NCBI GenBank assembly: GCA_963726975.1
Contig: CAVSEK010000001.1
Span: 310,001-374,000, forward strand
Length of the DNA stretch: 64,000 bases
Source: CAVSEK01 sp963726975
GTDB taxonomy: Bacteria > Actinomycetota > Actinomycetes > Mycobacteriales > SCTD01
Direction: 5' to 3'
Made by a program: the position numbers and the translations under genes. Shown piece after piece: positions 1 to 7,978 of the stretch. Position 1 is the first letter of the stretch, and every line of letters begins with the position of its first letter. Under the pieces are notes generated by a model, which was not told the DNA's origin, ran no database searches, and saw nothing but the letters and a program-made list of their open reading frames with translations.

Positions 1-396
1 CGGCGGGCACGAGCGCCTCGAGCACCCGGCCGGACCGCGGCACGCGCAGCCCCGGGCAGCGCCGGTGCGCGTCGGCGAGCGCGGGCGCCGCGGGTCGAAG
101 TCGTCGGCGGCGTCGCGACCGCCGAGCAGGTCGGGCAGCCCGGCGACGACGCGCTGCGCACCCGGGCCCCACGCCGCGCAGGCGACCTCGTGCAGCCCGC
201 GGCCCTCCAGGCGGTACGTCGCGGGCCCGTCCGCCGTCCAGGTGGTCCGCCACAGCGCGCCGTCGGCCGCGGTCCGGTGCGTCGGGTCGCCGGCACCGCG
301 GCGCATCGGCGACAGGGTCTGGTGCACGTCGACCGGGTGCTGCGGGCGCCAGACGGTCTCGACCGGCGGGGCGGCGACGGGGACGGTCGCGGTCAC
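1..396 (-). pseudogene. AlkA-type DNA-3-methyladenine glycosylase, 5' part, frameshifted and cut by window edge
   Basis: Base-excision repair glycosylase of the AlkA/HhH-GPD group, which removes alkylated bases; only the first ~130 residues are in the window. The start is GTG at 396, overlapping the stop of the upstream gene (GTGA). The N-terminus reads TVWRPQHPVDVHQTLSPMRR and continues through GDPTHR, LWRT and AWGPGAQRVVAGLPDLLGG to DDFDP, as in actinobacterial AlkA-like proteins. Near position 100 the frame breaks: after DDFDP the expected continuation (ALADAHRRCPGLRVPRSGRV) lies in another frame. A single-base error there would restore the family pattern. The HhH motif and catalytic Asp would lie beyond the edge. 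Co-directional with and coupled to the small membrane gene and manC. Family call fairly sure; activity cannot be judged. Confidence 0.6.
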
Positions 397-635
397 CGGC
401 GCCGGTGCCGCACCCAGGCCACCGCGAGCGCGGCGCCGTACGCGGCGTTGGGCAGGGCGGCCGGCGTGCGGTCCCGGGCGAGCCACCCGGCGACGATCAT
501 GACCACCCCGGCCTCGTGCACCGCGAACAGCCGCGCGTCGCGGGCGTGCCACATCCGCTTGAACAGCGACGGGGAGACCACGAAGGGCGTCGCGACCGCG
601 TAGCCGGCCAGGCCGACGACGTCCGTGGCCCTCAC
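393..635 (-). CDS. small hydrophobic membrane protein, unknown function
   Basis: An 80-residue protein starting at GTG 635, whose start overlaps the TGA of manC (632-634); its own TGA at 393-395 overlaps the GTG of the AlkA-like gene. This tight nesting between two recognisable genes is the main support for it being real. It begins VRATDVVGLAGYAVATPFVV and has two likely membrane segments, around residues 5-22 and 40-53, with a third weak hydrophobic stretch (residues 59-73) before the basic tail VRHRRR. Cytoplasmic-membrane location is inferred. I recognise no named family and assign no function; it is probably translated by coupling with manC. Confidence 0.55.
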   Translation of the reverse strand: MRATDVVGLAGYAVATPFVVSPSLFKRMWHARDARLFAVHEAGVVMIVAGWLARDRTPAALPNAAYGAALAVAWVRHRRR

Positions 636-1686
636 GCCAGGTCCGGTGCGGTCGCGGCGACCCGGGCCTGCAGGTCCTTGACCCGCTGCGCCTGGTCGGC
701 CGGGACCACCAGCGTCGCCTGCGGTGTGTGGACCACGACCAGACCCTCGCACCCGACGAGCGTGACGAGGTGGTCGGGGTCGGAGGAGGTCGACGACGCA
801 GTCGCTGCTGCTCGAGCAGCACCGACCGGGCGGCGACCGCGTTGCCGTCGTCGTCGCGGCCGAGGGCGTCGCCGTACGCCGGCCAGGAGCCCACGTCGAG
901 CCAGCGGGTCGCCAGCGGGAGGGCCGCCACGGTGAACTGCTCCGCCGCGGACGCCGGCTCCATGACGCCGTAGTCGACCGACAGCTTGCCCAGGGCGTCC
1001 CAGGCCCCGCGGTCGCCGGCGACGACCCGGTCGACGACCTCGGCGGTCTCCGGCGCGAAGGCCCGCACCGCCGCCAGCAGCGTCGCGGCCCGCCAGACGA
1101 ACATCCCGGAGTTCCACAGCGCGCCCTCGGCGACGAACCGCTCGGCCGTCGCGAGGTCGGGCTTCTCCCGGAACCGCGCGACCTCGCGGGCGTCACCGGA
1201 CAGGGTCTCGCCGAGCTCGAGGTAGCCGAAGCCGGTGGCGGGCGCGTCCGGCACGACGCCGAAGGTGACGAGCACGTCGGCCCGGTCCTCGGCGAGCGCG
1301 AAGCCCTGCGCGAGCGTCGCGGCGAAGTCGGCGACCGGCTCGATGAGGTGGTCGGCGGTGAGGACCGCGACGACGGCGTCCGGGTCGTGCGCGGCGATCG
1401 TCGCGCAGCCCAGCGCGACGGCGGGCAGGGTGTCGCGGCCGGAGGGCTCGACGACCAGCCGGTCCGGGTGCAGCCCGGGGACGGCCGCCACCGCGCCGCG
1501 CAGCGCCTCGCCGGCGCCGAGCCAGACCTGCTCGGCCGGGACGACCGCGGTCGCCCGCTCGACGGCGATCTCCAGCAGCGAGCGGCCCTGCAGCAGCGGC
1601 ACGAGCTGCTTCGGCAACCCTGCGGTCGAGAACGGCCACAGCCGGGTGCCGGAGCCCCCGGCCAGGACCAGGCAGTGCCGGCTCAT
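632..1686 (-). pseudogene. manC: mannose-1-phosphate guanylyltransferase ManC, frame broken near the 3' end
   Basis: Makes GDP-mannose from mannose-1-phosphate and GTP for glycan synthesis. Starts at ATG 1686, overlapping the stop of the GT2 gene (ATGA). The N-terminus has the nucleotidyltransferase signature LAGGSGTRLWPFS, then GLPKQL, the EPSGRDTLPAVALG block, TADH, ATGFGYLELG, REKPD and WNSGMF, so about 290 residues are normal. Near 790-822 the frame changes, probably twice: VLLEQ is in frame 1, SSDCVV in frame 3 and SSDPDHLVTLVGCEGL...VVHTPQATLV in frame 2, and together they give a normal family C-terminus of about 350 residues. Two nearby 1-base errors explain this better than real decay of a housekeeping gene. 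In M. tuberculosis the equivalent gene (Rv3264c) also sits beside a rhamnosyltransferase. Confidence 0.8.
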
Positions 1687-2597
1687 GCGGTCTCCTCGCG
1701 GTCGGGGGCGTCCAGCAGGTCGGCCGAGCGGGTGGGCGCCGCGCCCTCGCCGACCGCCCGCACGCGCAGCGCGACGAGCGCCCGCAGCGCGAGCCCGGCG
1801 CGCAGCACCAGGCGCACCGGCAGCAGAGCGGGCCCGGCGTACTGCCGCGACAGGTAGCGGTAGAGCGAGCGGTGGTGCTCGAGCACCATCGCCCGCGGGG
1901 CGCGGCGCGTGGCGTGGCCGCCGGTGTGCGTGACGACGGCGGACGGCACGTGCACGTTGGCCCAGCCCGCCTCGGCGAGCCGGCGGCACAGGTCCATGTC
2001 CTCGCAGTACATGAAGTAGGTCGGGTCGAAGCCGCCGACCTGCCGGAACGCCTCGCGCCGCAGCAGCATGAGCGAGCCCGACAGCCAGCCGGTCGGCCCC
2101 TCCTCGGGCCGCCCGACCTCCTCGCGGTAGGCCCGGGTCCACGGGTTGCCCGGCCAGCACCAGCCCAGCAGCGCGTGCCCGGTCCCGCGGCCCAGCGACG
2201 GGAACGCCCGCGCCGACGGGTAGAGCTCGCCGTCCGGCGTGCGGATCGCCGGGCCGAGGCAGCCGGCCCGCGGCCAGCGCTCCCCCGCCTCGAGCAGCGC
2301 GTCGAGCGAGCCGGGCTCCCAGGTGACGTCGGGGTTGGCCACGACGAGCCAGGGCGCGTCGGTGTCGGAGGCCCCGAGGTTGGCCGCGCGGCCGTAGCCG
2401 AGGTTGCCGCCGGTCTCGAGCAGCCGCACGCCCGGCCCCTCGGCGGCCTGCGGCGCGCCGTCGGTGCTGCCGTTGTCGGCGAGCACCACCTCGTACGACC
2501 CGGTCGTCGCGGTGCGCAGGCTGGACAGGAACGCGGTCAGCGCGTCGCCGGGCGAGTAGGTCACGACCACGACCCGCACGAGCGGGCCGGCCGTCAC
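1683..2597 (-). CDS. GT2 family glycosyltransferase, WbbL/rhamnosyltransferase-like
   Basis: A 304-residue GT-A fold transferase starting at GTG 2597, overlapping the upstream GT4 stop by 4 nt. Visible motifs are RVVVVTYSPGD (nucleotide-binding strand), VVLADNGSTDG, the NLGYGRAANLG block, VVANPDV (DxD-like) and CEDMDLCRRL, the acidic/catalytic region of rhamnosyltransferases. There is no clear membrane span; the C-terminal ~60 residues are Leu/Arg-rich and could lie on the membrane. Position between manC and a polysaccharide locus with rmlABD suggests dTDP-rhamnose transfer to a lipid-linked acceptor, as for mycobacterial WbbL (Rv3265c), also a manC neighbour. The sugar donor is inferred, not shown. 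Confidence 0.8.
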   Translation of the reverse strand: MTAGPLVRVVVVTYSPGDALTAFLSSLRTATTGSYEVVLADNGSTDGAPQAAEGPGVRLLETGGNLGYGRAANLGASDTDAPWLVVANPDVTWEPGSLDALLEAGERWPRAGCLGPAIRTPDGELYPSARAFPSLGRGTGHALLGWCWPGNPWTRAYREEVGRPEEGPTGWLSGSLMLLRREAFRQVGGFDPTYFMYCEDMDLCRRLAEAGWANVHVPSAVVTHTGGHATRRAPRAMVLEHHRSLYRYLSRQYAGPALLPVRLVLRAGLALRALVALRVRAVGEGAAPTRSADLLDAPDREETA

Positions 2598-3784
2598 GAG
2601 GCCGCGGCCAGCGCGTACGACGCCAGGTGCGCCTCGGCGCTGGCGTCCCAGGTGAACTCCTGCGCCCGCTGCGCGCCGGCGGCGGACAGCTGCGACCGGC
2701 GGTCGGGGTCGTCCAGGAGCGCGCCGAGCTCGGCGGCGATCGCCTCGACCCCCGGCTCGGTGTAGGCCACGGCGTCGCCGCCGACCTCGGGCAGCGACAG
2801 CCGCCGGGTGGTGAGCACGGGCGCCGCGCACGCCATGGCCTCCAGCACGGGCAGGCCGAAGCCCTCGCCGTGCGACGGGTAGGCGACGACCAGCGCACCG
2901 CCGAGGAAGCCGGGCAGGTCGGCCACCCGCAGGTAGCCGGGGCGCAGCAGCCGCAGGTGCGGCGGCACCTCGGCGACCGCGGCGTCGATGCCGTCGTCCC
3001 AGCCGGCACCGCCGGCGAGCACCAGCGCGGGCGGGTCGTCGCGACCGGCGCACGCCTGCACCCAGCCGCGGACCAGCGCCGGCACGTTCTTGCGGGGCTC
3101 CAGGGTCGACAGGAACGCGACGTACGGCTGCCCGCCGAGCCCGAGGCGGGACTGCACCCGCTGCTTCTCGGCGTCGGAGGGCACGTGGAAGCCGGTCGGG
3201 TCGACGCCGTGGTGGGCCACGTCGAGCCGGTCGGCGTCGGCGCCCAGCTCGCGGACCAGCTCGTCGCGGGTCGCCCGGCTCGGCACGACGCAGCGGGCCG
3301 CCCGACGCAGCGCCGTCCGGGTGGCGGACCGGAAGAAGGTCCCCTTCACCGTCGTGTGCATCCCCGGCTCGGTGAAGAACGTCGCGTCGTGCAGCGTCAC
3401 GACGACGGGGCGGCCGGCGCGCAGCGGCAGCGTGTAGTGCGGCGAGTGCACGACGTCGGCCTCGACCTGCGACGCGACCAGCGGCAGCCCGGTCTGCTCC
3501 CAGGCCAGCCGGGCGGCGCGGTGCGCGATGGGCGCGGGGCCGGCGACGACGCGGGCGTGCGGCGCCAGCGCGCCGTAGCGGTCGGCGTCGGCCCGCTGGC
3601 AGACCAGGGCCAGGTCGGCGTCGCGGGCGCCCAGCGCGGCGACCAGGCCGTCGACGTAGCGGCCCACCCCGCCCCGGTCCGCGGGGACGGCGGTCGCGTC
3701 GACGAGGACGCGGGGGGACGGGGACAGCGCGGGCTCCTGACGGCACGGGCGAGGGCGCGGGCGGCCCGAGGCTCGACCGGGCAC
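2594..3784 (-). CDS. GT4 family glycosyltransferase
   Basis: A GT-B fold transferase of up to 396 residues with GTG start at 3784. The conserved part begins at RVLVDATAVPADRGGVGRYV, preceded by ~25 Arg/Pro-rich residues; an AGGAG about 6 nt before an in-frame CTG at the LSPSP codon could mean a shorter, rare-start protein. Motifs: HDATFF, CVVPSRATRDELVRELG, FLSTLEPRKNV, and the donor-binding E-x7-E region GEGFGLPVLEAMA followed by LPEVGGDAVAY. Cytoplasmic, probably using a nucleotide-sugar to extend a lipid-linked glycan. Shares frame order and 4-nt overlap with the downstream GT2 and lies 11 nt from the upstream GT4, consistent with one operon. Donor and acceptor unknown. Confidence 0.85.
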   Translation of the reverse strand: MPGRASGRPRPRPCRQEPALSPSPRVLVDATAVPADRGGVGRYVDGLVAALGARDADLALVCQRADADRYGALAPHARVVAGPAPIAHRAARLAWEQTGLPLVASQVEADVVHSPHYTLPLRAGRPVVVTLHDATFFTEPGMHTTVKGTFFRSATRTALRRAARCVVPSRATRDELVRELGADADRLDVAHHGVDPTGFHVPSDAEKQRVQSRLGLGGQPYVAFLSTLEPRKNVPALVRGWVQACAGRDDPPALVLAGGAGWDDGIDAAVAEVPPHLRLLRPGYLRVADLPGFLGGALVVAYPSHGEGFGLPVLEAMACAAPVLTTRRLSLPEVGGDAVAYTEPGVEAIAAELGALLDDPDRRSQLSAAGAQRAQEFTWDASAEAHLASYALAAAS

Positions 3785-3795
3785 CGGCGCCGAGC

Positions 3796-4896
3796 CTACG
3801 CGCCGAGCAGGTCGCCGTAGGCCAGCCAGAGGGCGCGCGCCGCACCGTCCCAGCTGTAGGCCGCCGCCCGCCCCGGGCCTGCTGCCCGCAGCCGGGCCCG
3901 CAGTCCCTCATCGCCGACGACCTGCGCGAGCCCGTCCGCCAGGCCGTCGGGGTCCAGCGGCGCGACGAGCCCGGCGCCCCCGGCGACCTCGACGAGCGCC
4001 GGGGCCGGGCTGTGCAGCACCGGCGTGCCGAGGGACATCGCCTCCAGCAGCGGCAGGCCGAAGCCCTCGCTGCGGCTCGGCACGACCAGCGCGGTCGCGC
4101 GGGCCATGAGCACCGCGAGGTCGGGGTCGGCGACCCGGCCGAGCACCCGCACCCGGCCGGGGGGCAGGCCCGCGGCCGCGGCCAGGGCCAGCGGGTCGGC
4201 GCCGCCCCAACCGGGCTGACCGGCGCACAGCAGCGGCAGGTCGGGAGCGCCCGGGCGGGCGAGCGCCGCGACCAGCTCGGAGAGCCCCTTGCGCGGCTCC
4301 AGCGTCGCGACCGTGAGCAGGAAGCGCTCCGGCAACGCCAGCCGGACCGCCCGGGCGGCGGCGTCGACGGGCAGCGCCAGGTCGGCGCTGACGCCCTCCC
4401 CCACGACGCGCACCCGGTCGGGGGCGAGCGGGAGGTGCTCGGCGAGCTCGGCCGCGACGGCGTGCGTCGGCACGACGAGCAGGTCCGCGGTGCGCACGGC
4501 CCGGCCGACGGCCGCGCGGTGCCAGGCGACGCCGCGCGGGGTGAGCGTCCCGGGGTGCGTCCAGGGCACCGCGTCGTGCACGGTGACGACCAGGGGCCGG
4601 CCGCGTCGCGGCGGGGCCAGCGGCGTCGGCGCGTGCACCAGGTCGGCGCGCACCCCCGGCCCGAGCCCGCGCTCCCACGCGCGGAACAGCGCCGGCCGGG
4701 GCAGCGGGAGCCGGCGGGGGCCGCCGACCCCGGCCACGCGAGCGGCGCCGACGTCGCGGTGCAGCGCCACGGCGCCCCGCACCGCGGACCCGGCAGGCGC
4801 CGTGCGGGCCAGCGCCGCCGCGAGCTCGCGGCTGTAGCGCCCGGTGCCGCCGGGCACGGGCGCGAGCAGCTGCTCGAGCAGGACCGTGACGCGCAC
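3796..4896 (-). CDS. GT4 family glycosyltransferase
   Basis: A 366-residue GT-B transferase; start chosen at GTG 4896 (VRVTVLLEQLLAPVPGGTG) because a GGGGAGCGG ribosome site lies just upstream and GGTGRYSRELAAAL is the usual first helix of the family. Further motifs: VHDAVPWTHP, VVPTHAVAAELAEHL, VATLEPRKGLSELV, GQPGWGG, and SEGFGLPLLEAMSLGTPVL with the E-x7-E donor-binding pair. It resembles its neighbour at 2594-3784, so the two may be old duplicates with different linkages. First gene of the leftward operon to manC; the upstream 54 bp separate it from the divergent methyltransferase. Substrates unknown. Confidence 0.87.
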   Translation of the reverse strand: MRVTVLLEQLLAPVPGGTGRYSRELAAALARTAPAGSAVRGAVALHRDVGAARVAGVGGPRRLPLPRPALFRAWERGLGPGVRADLVHAPTPLAPPRRGRPLVVTVHDAVPWTHPGTLTPRGVAWHRAAVGRAVRTADLLVVPTHAVAAELAEHLPLAPDRVRVVGEGVSADLALPVDAAARAVRLALPERFLLTVATLEPRKGLSELVAALARPGAPDLPLLCAGQPGWGGADPLALAAAAGLPPGRVRVLGRVADPDLAVLMARATALVVPSRSEGFGLPLLEAMSLGTPVLHSPAPALVEVAGGAGLVAPLDPDGLADGLAQVVGDEGLRARLRAAGPGRAAAYSWDGAARALWLAYGDLLGA

Positions 4897-4937
4897 CCGC
4901 TCCCCCTCGTCGCCCGGGCCGCACCGGCCCCGCTCAC

Positions 4938-4943
4938 TATGCT
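4938..4943 (+). promoter_or_regulatory. -10 hexamer TATGCT for leaderless methyltransferase transcript
   Basis: TATGCT fits TANNNT and ends exactly 7 nt before ATG 4951, the distance expected if transcription starts at the start codon. No clear -35 or Shine-Dalgarno is seen. Confidence 0.45.
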
Positions 4944-4950
4944 CGCCGGC

Positions 4951-5691
4951 ATGCCCGAGCCCACCGCGCGCGCCACGCCCACCCGCGAGGAGTCCAGCCC
5001 GCTGCAGTCGCAGGTGCTCGACGCCATGGCCGACGCCGGCAACTACATCGGCTGGCTCGCCGGGCTCGCCGAGCCGCACCTGGGCGAGAGCCCGCTGGAG
5101 GTCGGCGCCGGCACCGGCGACTACGCCGAGGTCTGGGCCCGTCCGGGCCGCGTGCTCACCGCCTCCGAGGCCGATCCCGGGCGGCTGGCCGGCCTGCGGG
5201 CGCGCTTCGCCGGGCGCGAGGACGTCGTCGTGCGCGAGCTCGAGGTGCCGATCACCGAGACCGCCGGGCACAGCGCGCTCGTCGCCCTCAACGTGCTCGA
5301 GCACATCGAGGACGACGTCGCGGCGCTGCGGTCCTTCGCCGGCCTGGTCCGGCCGGGCGGGGCCGTGGTGCTCATCGTCCCGGCCTTCGAGATCGCGATG
5401 AGCGACTTCGACCGCTCGATCGGCCACTACCGCCGCTACACCCGCCGCACGCTGACCCGCGCGCTGGTCGGCGCCGGGCTGCGGCCGGTCGACGTGCACT
5501 ACGTCAACGCCGTCGGGCTGCTCGGCTGGATCGTGCTCATGCGCCTGCTCAAGAAGCGCACCGACGAGACCCCGGTGTCGTTCTTCGACACGCGCGTCGT
5601 GCCGGTGCTGCGGGCGGTCGAGTCGCGGGTGCGGCCGCCGTTCGGCCAGTCGGTGTTCGCCGTCGCCCAGGTGCCGCTCGACGCTCGCTGA
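4951..5691 (+). CDS. class I SAM-dependent methyltransferase
   Basis: A 246-residue methyltransferase. The start is taken at ATG 4951 because TATGCT (4938-4943) lies 7 nt upstream, the spacing of leaderless promoters; an in-frame ATG at 4939 falls inside that hexamer. The SAM-binding loop is LEVGAGTGDYAEV (about residues 49-61), followed by EADPGRLAGL, the acidic motif with ALNVLEHIEDD and the RPGGAVVLIVPAF strand. The C-terminal part (RRYTRRTLTRAL...VNAVGLLGW) matches small methyltransferases common in glycan loci. It is divergent from the GT operon, so a sugar or lipid-carrier substrate is plausible but unproven. Confidence 0.82.
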   Translation: MPEPTARATPTREESSPLQSQVLDAMADAGNYIGWLAGLAEPHLGESPLEVGAGTGDYAEVWARPGRVLTASEADPGRLAGLRARFAGREDVVVRELEVPITETAGHSALVALNVLEHIEDDVAALRSFAGLVRPGGAVVLIVPAFEIAMSDFDRSIGHYRRYTRRTLTRALVGAGLRPVDVHYVNAVGLLGWIVLMRLLKKRTDETPVSFFDTRVVPVLRAVESRVRPPFGQSVFAVAQVPLDAR

Positions 5692-5693
5692 CC

Positions 5694-5744
5694 GGTCACC
5701 GGCAGGTCACCGGCAGGTCACCGGCAGGTCACCGGCAGGCCACC
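5694..5744. repeat. 11-bp tandem repeat after the methyltransferase
   Basis: GGCAGGTCACC occurs three times in a row from 5701, followed by a copy with one change (GGCAGGCCACC), and preceded by a partial GGTCACC. It fills most of the gap between the methyltransferase stop and the diguanylate cyclase. Function unknown; probably replication slippage. Confidence 0.8.
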
Positions 5745-5792
5745 GGCCGGACGGGCCTCAGGCCCGGCCCCCCGCGTGCCGAACCTGGACAC

Positions 5793-7274
5793 GTGGACCC
5801 GGTCGGCAGCGCCGCGCAGCAGCGCGAGCGTGCGCGGACGGCGTCCCTGCGCCGGCTGCACCGCCTGGTCCGCACGCTCAACGGCGACCTCGACCTCGAC
5901 CGCACCCTCACCTCGGTCTGCCGCGGGGTGATCGAGGGCCTCGGCTTCCGGGTCGCCGTCGTCAACCTCGTGCGTCCCGACGGCGACCTCGAGGTGGTGG
6001 CCTGCGAGGGCGACGACGGCGCGCGCGCCGCGCTCCTCGGGCAGCGCGGGGCGCGCGACGTCTGGGACGCCTGGCTCGCGGCCTGCACGCCGGTGGGCAG
6101 CCTGCTCGTCGACTACGACCACCACGACGCGCAGGACGTGCCCACCTGGGTGCCGGCGGCGGTGCAGGTGCCGGTGGGGGTGGCGGTCGAGGTGGCGGTG
6201 GGGTCCGGCGAGGACGCCTGGCACCCCGAGGACGCCCTGCTCGCCCCGCTGCAGACCGCCCGCTCCGGCCTCGTCGGCGTCCTCAGCGTCGACCTGCCCG
6301 AGGACGGCCGCCGGCCCGGGGCGGACGCCCTCGAGCTGCTCGAGATGTACGCCGCGCAGGCCAGCGTGGCGCTGGACAACGCGCTGCTGCACGAGCGGCT
6401 GACCACGGAGGCCACCGAGCGGTCGCAGACGCTGACCCGGCTGTCGGCCGTGGTCGCGCAGGTGCCGACCGCCATCGTCGAGCTCGACCTGGCCGGCCGG
6501 GTGCGGACGTGGAACCGGGCGGCGGAGCAGGTCTTCGGCTGGTCCGCGCAGGAGGTGCTCGGGGGCGCCAACCCCGTCGCCGACGCCTCGACCTACGACC
6601 GCCGGCTGCGCGACCTCGAGCACGACGGGGCCCGCCGGGGGCAGACCACGCGTCGGCACCGCGACGGTCACGCCGTCGAGGTGGAGATGACGTCGTCGGC
6701 GCTGCGCGACGAGACGGGGCGGGTGACCGGCTACCTCGGCGTCTACGCCGACGTCACCGAGCGCCGCCGGCTCGAGCGGCGGCTGCACGACCTGGCGTTC
6801 CAGGACCCGCTCACCGGGCTGGCCAACCGCGCCCGCCTCACCGAGCGCCTCGACGGCCCGTCGCCGGTCGGCGGGCTCGTCCTGCTCGACCTCGACGGCT
6901 TCAAGGCGGTCAACGACACCTACGGCCACGCGGCCGGCGACGCGGTCCTCGTCGAGGTGGCCCAGCGGCTGCGCGCGGCGTGCGGTGCCCGGGCACTGCC
7001 CGTGCGGCTCGGCGGCGACGAGTTCGTCGCGCTGCTCGACGAGGGCAGTCCCGACGAGGTCGACGAGCTCGCCGAGCTCCTCGTCGCGGCGCTGCGCGCG
7101 CCGTACGCGCTCGACGGGCAGCAGGTGCGGCTCGGCGCCAGCGCCGGCGCCGCCGTGGCCGACGGCACGGGCGGCCGCGCCCTGCTGCGCGCCGCGGACG
7201 TCGCGCTCTACGCGGCGAAGGCCGCGGGCAAGGGCTGCGTGCGGGCGTCGGTGCCCGGCCCCCGGACGGGCTAG
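5793..7274 (+). CDS. GAF-PAS-GGDEF diguanylate cyclase
   Basis: A 493-residue cytoplasmic signalling protein that makes cyclic di-GMP from two GTP. Order: GAF-like sensor about residues 15-200, PAS about 215-325 (VPTAIVELDLAGRVRTWNRA...GYLGVYADVTERR), GGDEF domain 330-490. The active-site loop LGGDEF is intact (GGDEF at 407-411), and FQDPLTGLANR and DLDGFKAVNDTYGH are present. The RxxD product-inhibition site expected before GGDEF reads GARA, so I-site feedback is probably lost. GTG start at 5793 with no Shine-Dalgarno. The stop shares CTAG with the convergent GT2 gene. No membrane segment is visible; ligands of GAF and PAS are unknown. Confidence 0.92.
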   Translation: MDPVGSAAQQRERARTASLRRLHRLVRTLNGDLDLDRTLTSVCRGVIEGLGFRVAVVNLVRPDGDLEVVACEGDDGARAALLGQRGARDVWDAWLAACTPVGSLLVDYDHHDAQDVPTWVPAAVQVPVGVAVEVAVGSGEDAWHPEDALLAPLQTARSGLVGVLSVDLPEDGRRPGADALELLEMYAAQASVALDNALLHERLTTEATERSQTLTRLSAVVAQVPTAIVELDLAGRVRTWNRAAEQVFGWSAQEVLGGANPVADASTYDRRLRDLEHDGARRGQTTRRHRDGHAVEVEMTSSALRDETGRVTGYLGVYADVTERRRLERRLHDLAFQDPLTGLANRARLTERLDGPSPVGGLVLLDLDGFKAVNDTYGHAAGDAVLVEVAQRLRAACGARALPVRLGGDEFVALLDEGSPDEVDELAELLVAALRAPYALDGQQVRLGASAGAAVADGTGGRALLRAADVALYAAKAAGKGCVRASVPGPRTG

Positions 7275-7978
7275 CGGACGGCGGAGCGGTCGCGCCGCGA
7301 CGTCGCCCGGACCCGCCCGAGGATCCACAGCGACTCGACGCCGTCGCGCCAGGTGATCTTCTTGCCCTCTTCGTGGCTGCGCGCCTTGTAGCCGATCGGC
7401 ACCTCGTACGGCCGCAGCCCGCGCGCGAGCAGCTTGGCCGTGAGCTCGGTGTCCAGCCCGAAGCCGTTGGCCTGCAGCGGCAGCTCGCGGAACAGCTCGA
7501 GCGGCATCATCTTCAGGCAGGTGTGCAGGTCGCTGATCCAGGAGTTGAACAGCGCGTTCGCCGCGAAGGTCGTCGCCTTGTTGCCCAGGACGTACCAGAA
7601 CGAGTGGGCCGTCGAGCTGCCGAAGCGGCGGGCCCCGAAGACGACGGTGGCGTCCTCGTGCAGCACGGCCTGCAGCAGGTGGACGATGTCGTCCGGCGAG
7701 TACTCCAGGTCGGCGTCGAAGATGATCATGTAGTCGCCGGTGGCGAGCCCGGCGGCCGTCTTGACCGCCGCGCCCTTGCCCCGGTTGACCGGGTGCCGGG
7801 CCACCTTGACCCGCGGGTCGGCGACCGCGCTGGCCAGCGCGCAGGTGTCGTCGGCGCTGCCGTCGTCGACGACGACGAGCTCGACCTCGCAGGGGTACTC
7901 GGTGTCGAGCACCTGCTTCACCGCGGCGGCGATGCGGGCCGACTCGTTGTAGGCGGCCATGAGGATGGACAGCTTCAC
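7271..7978 (-). CDS. GT2 glycosyltransferase, polyprenyl-phosphate sugar synthase-like
   Basis: A 235-residue soluble GT-A enzyme starting at GTG 7978, overlapping the upstream membrane gene by 4 nt. Motifs match dolichyl/polyprenyl-phosphate mannose or glucose synthases: SILMAAYNESARI, VVVDDGSADDT, RHPVNRGKGAAVKTA and IIFDADLEYSPDDI (DAD metal site), then FGARRFG, LKMMPLELFR and GYKARSHEEGKKI. There is no C-terminal membrane domain. It probably charges polyprenyl phosphate with a hexose on the inner face, and the adjacent multi-spanning protein would then use that lipid-linked sugar outside. Sugar identity unknown. Confidence 0.85.
   Translation of the reverse strand: MKLSILMAAYNESARIAAAVKQVLDTEYPCEVELVVVDDGSADDTCALASAVADPRVKVARHPVNRGKGAAVKTAAGLATGDYMIIFDADLEYSPDDIVHLLQAVLHEDATVVFGARRFGSSTAHSFWYVLGNKATTFAANALFNSWISDLHTCLKMMPLELFRELPLQANGFGLDTELTAKLLARGLRPYEVPIGYKARSHEEGKKITWRDGVESLWILGRVRATSRRDRSAVR

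Noticed and set aside
1683..5042. A single 1119-residue protein across the first glycosyltransferase genes
   Set aside because: Only its last ~300 residues match a family. The rest is the out-of-frame translation of two GT4 genes and is Arg/Pro-rich.
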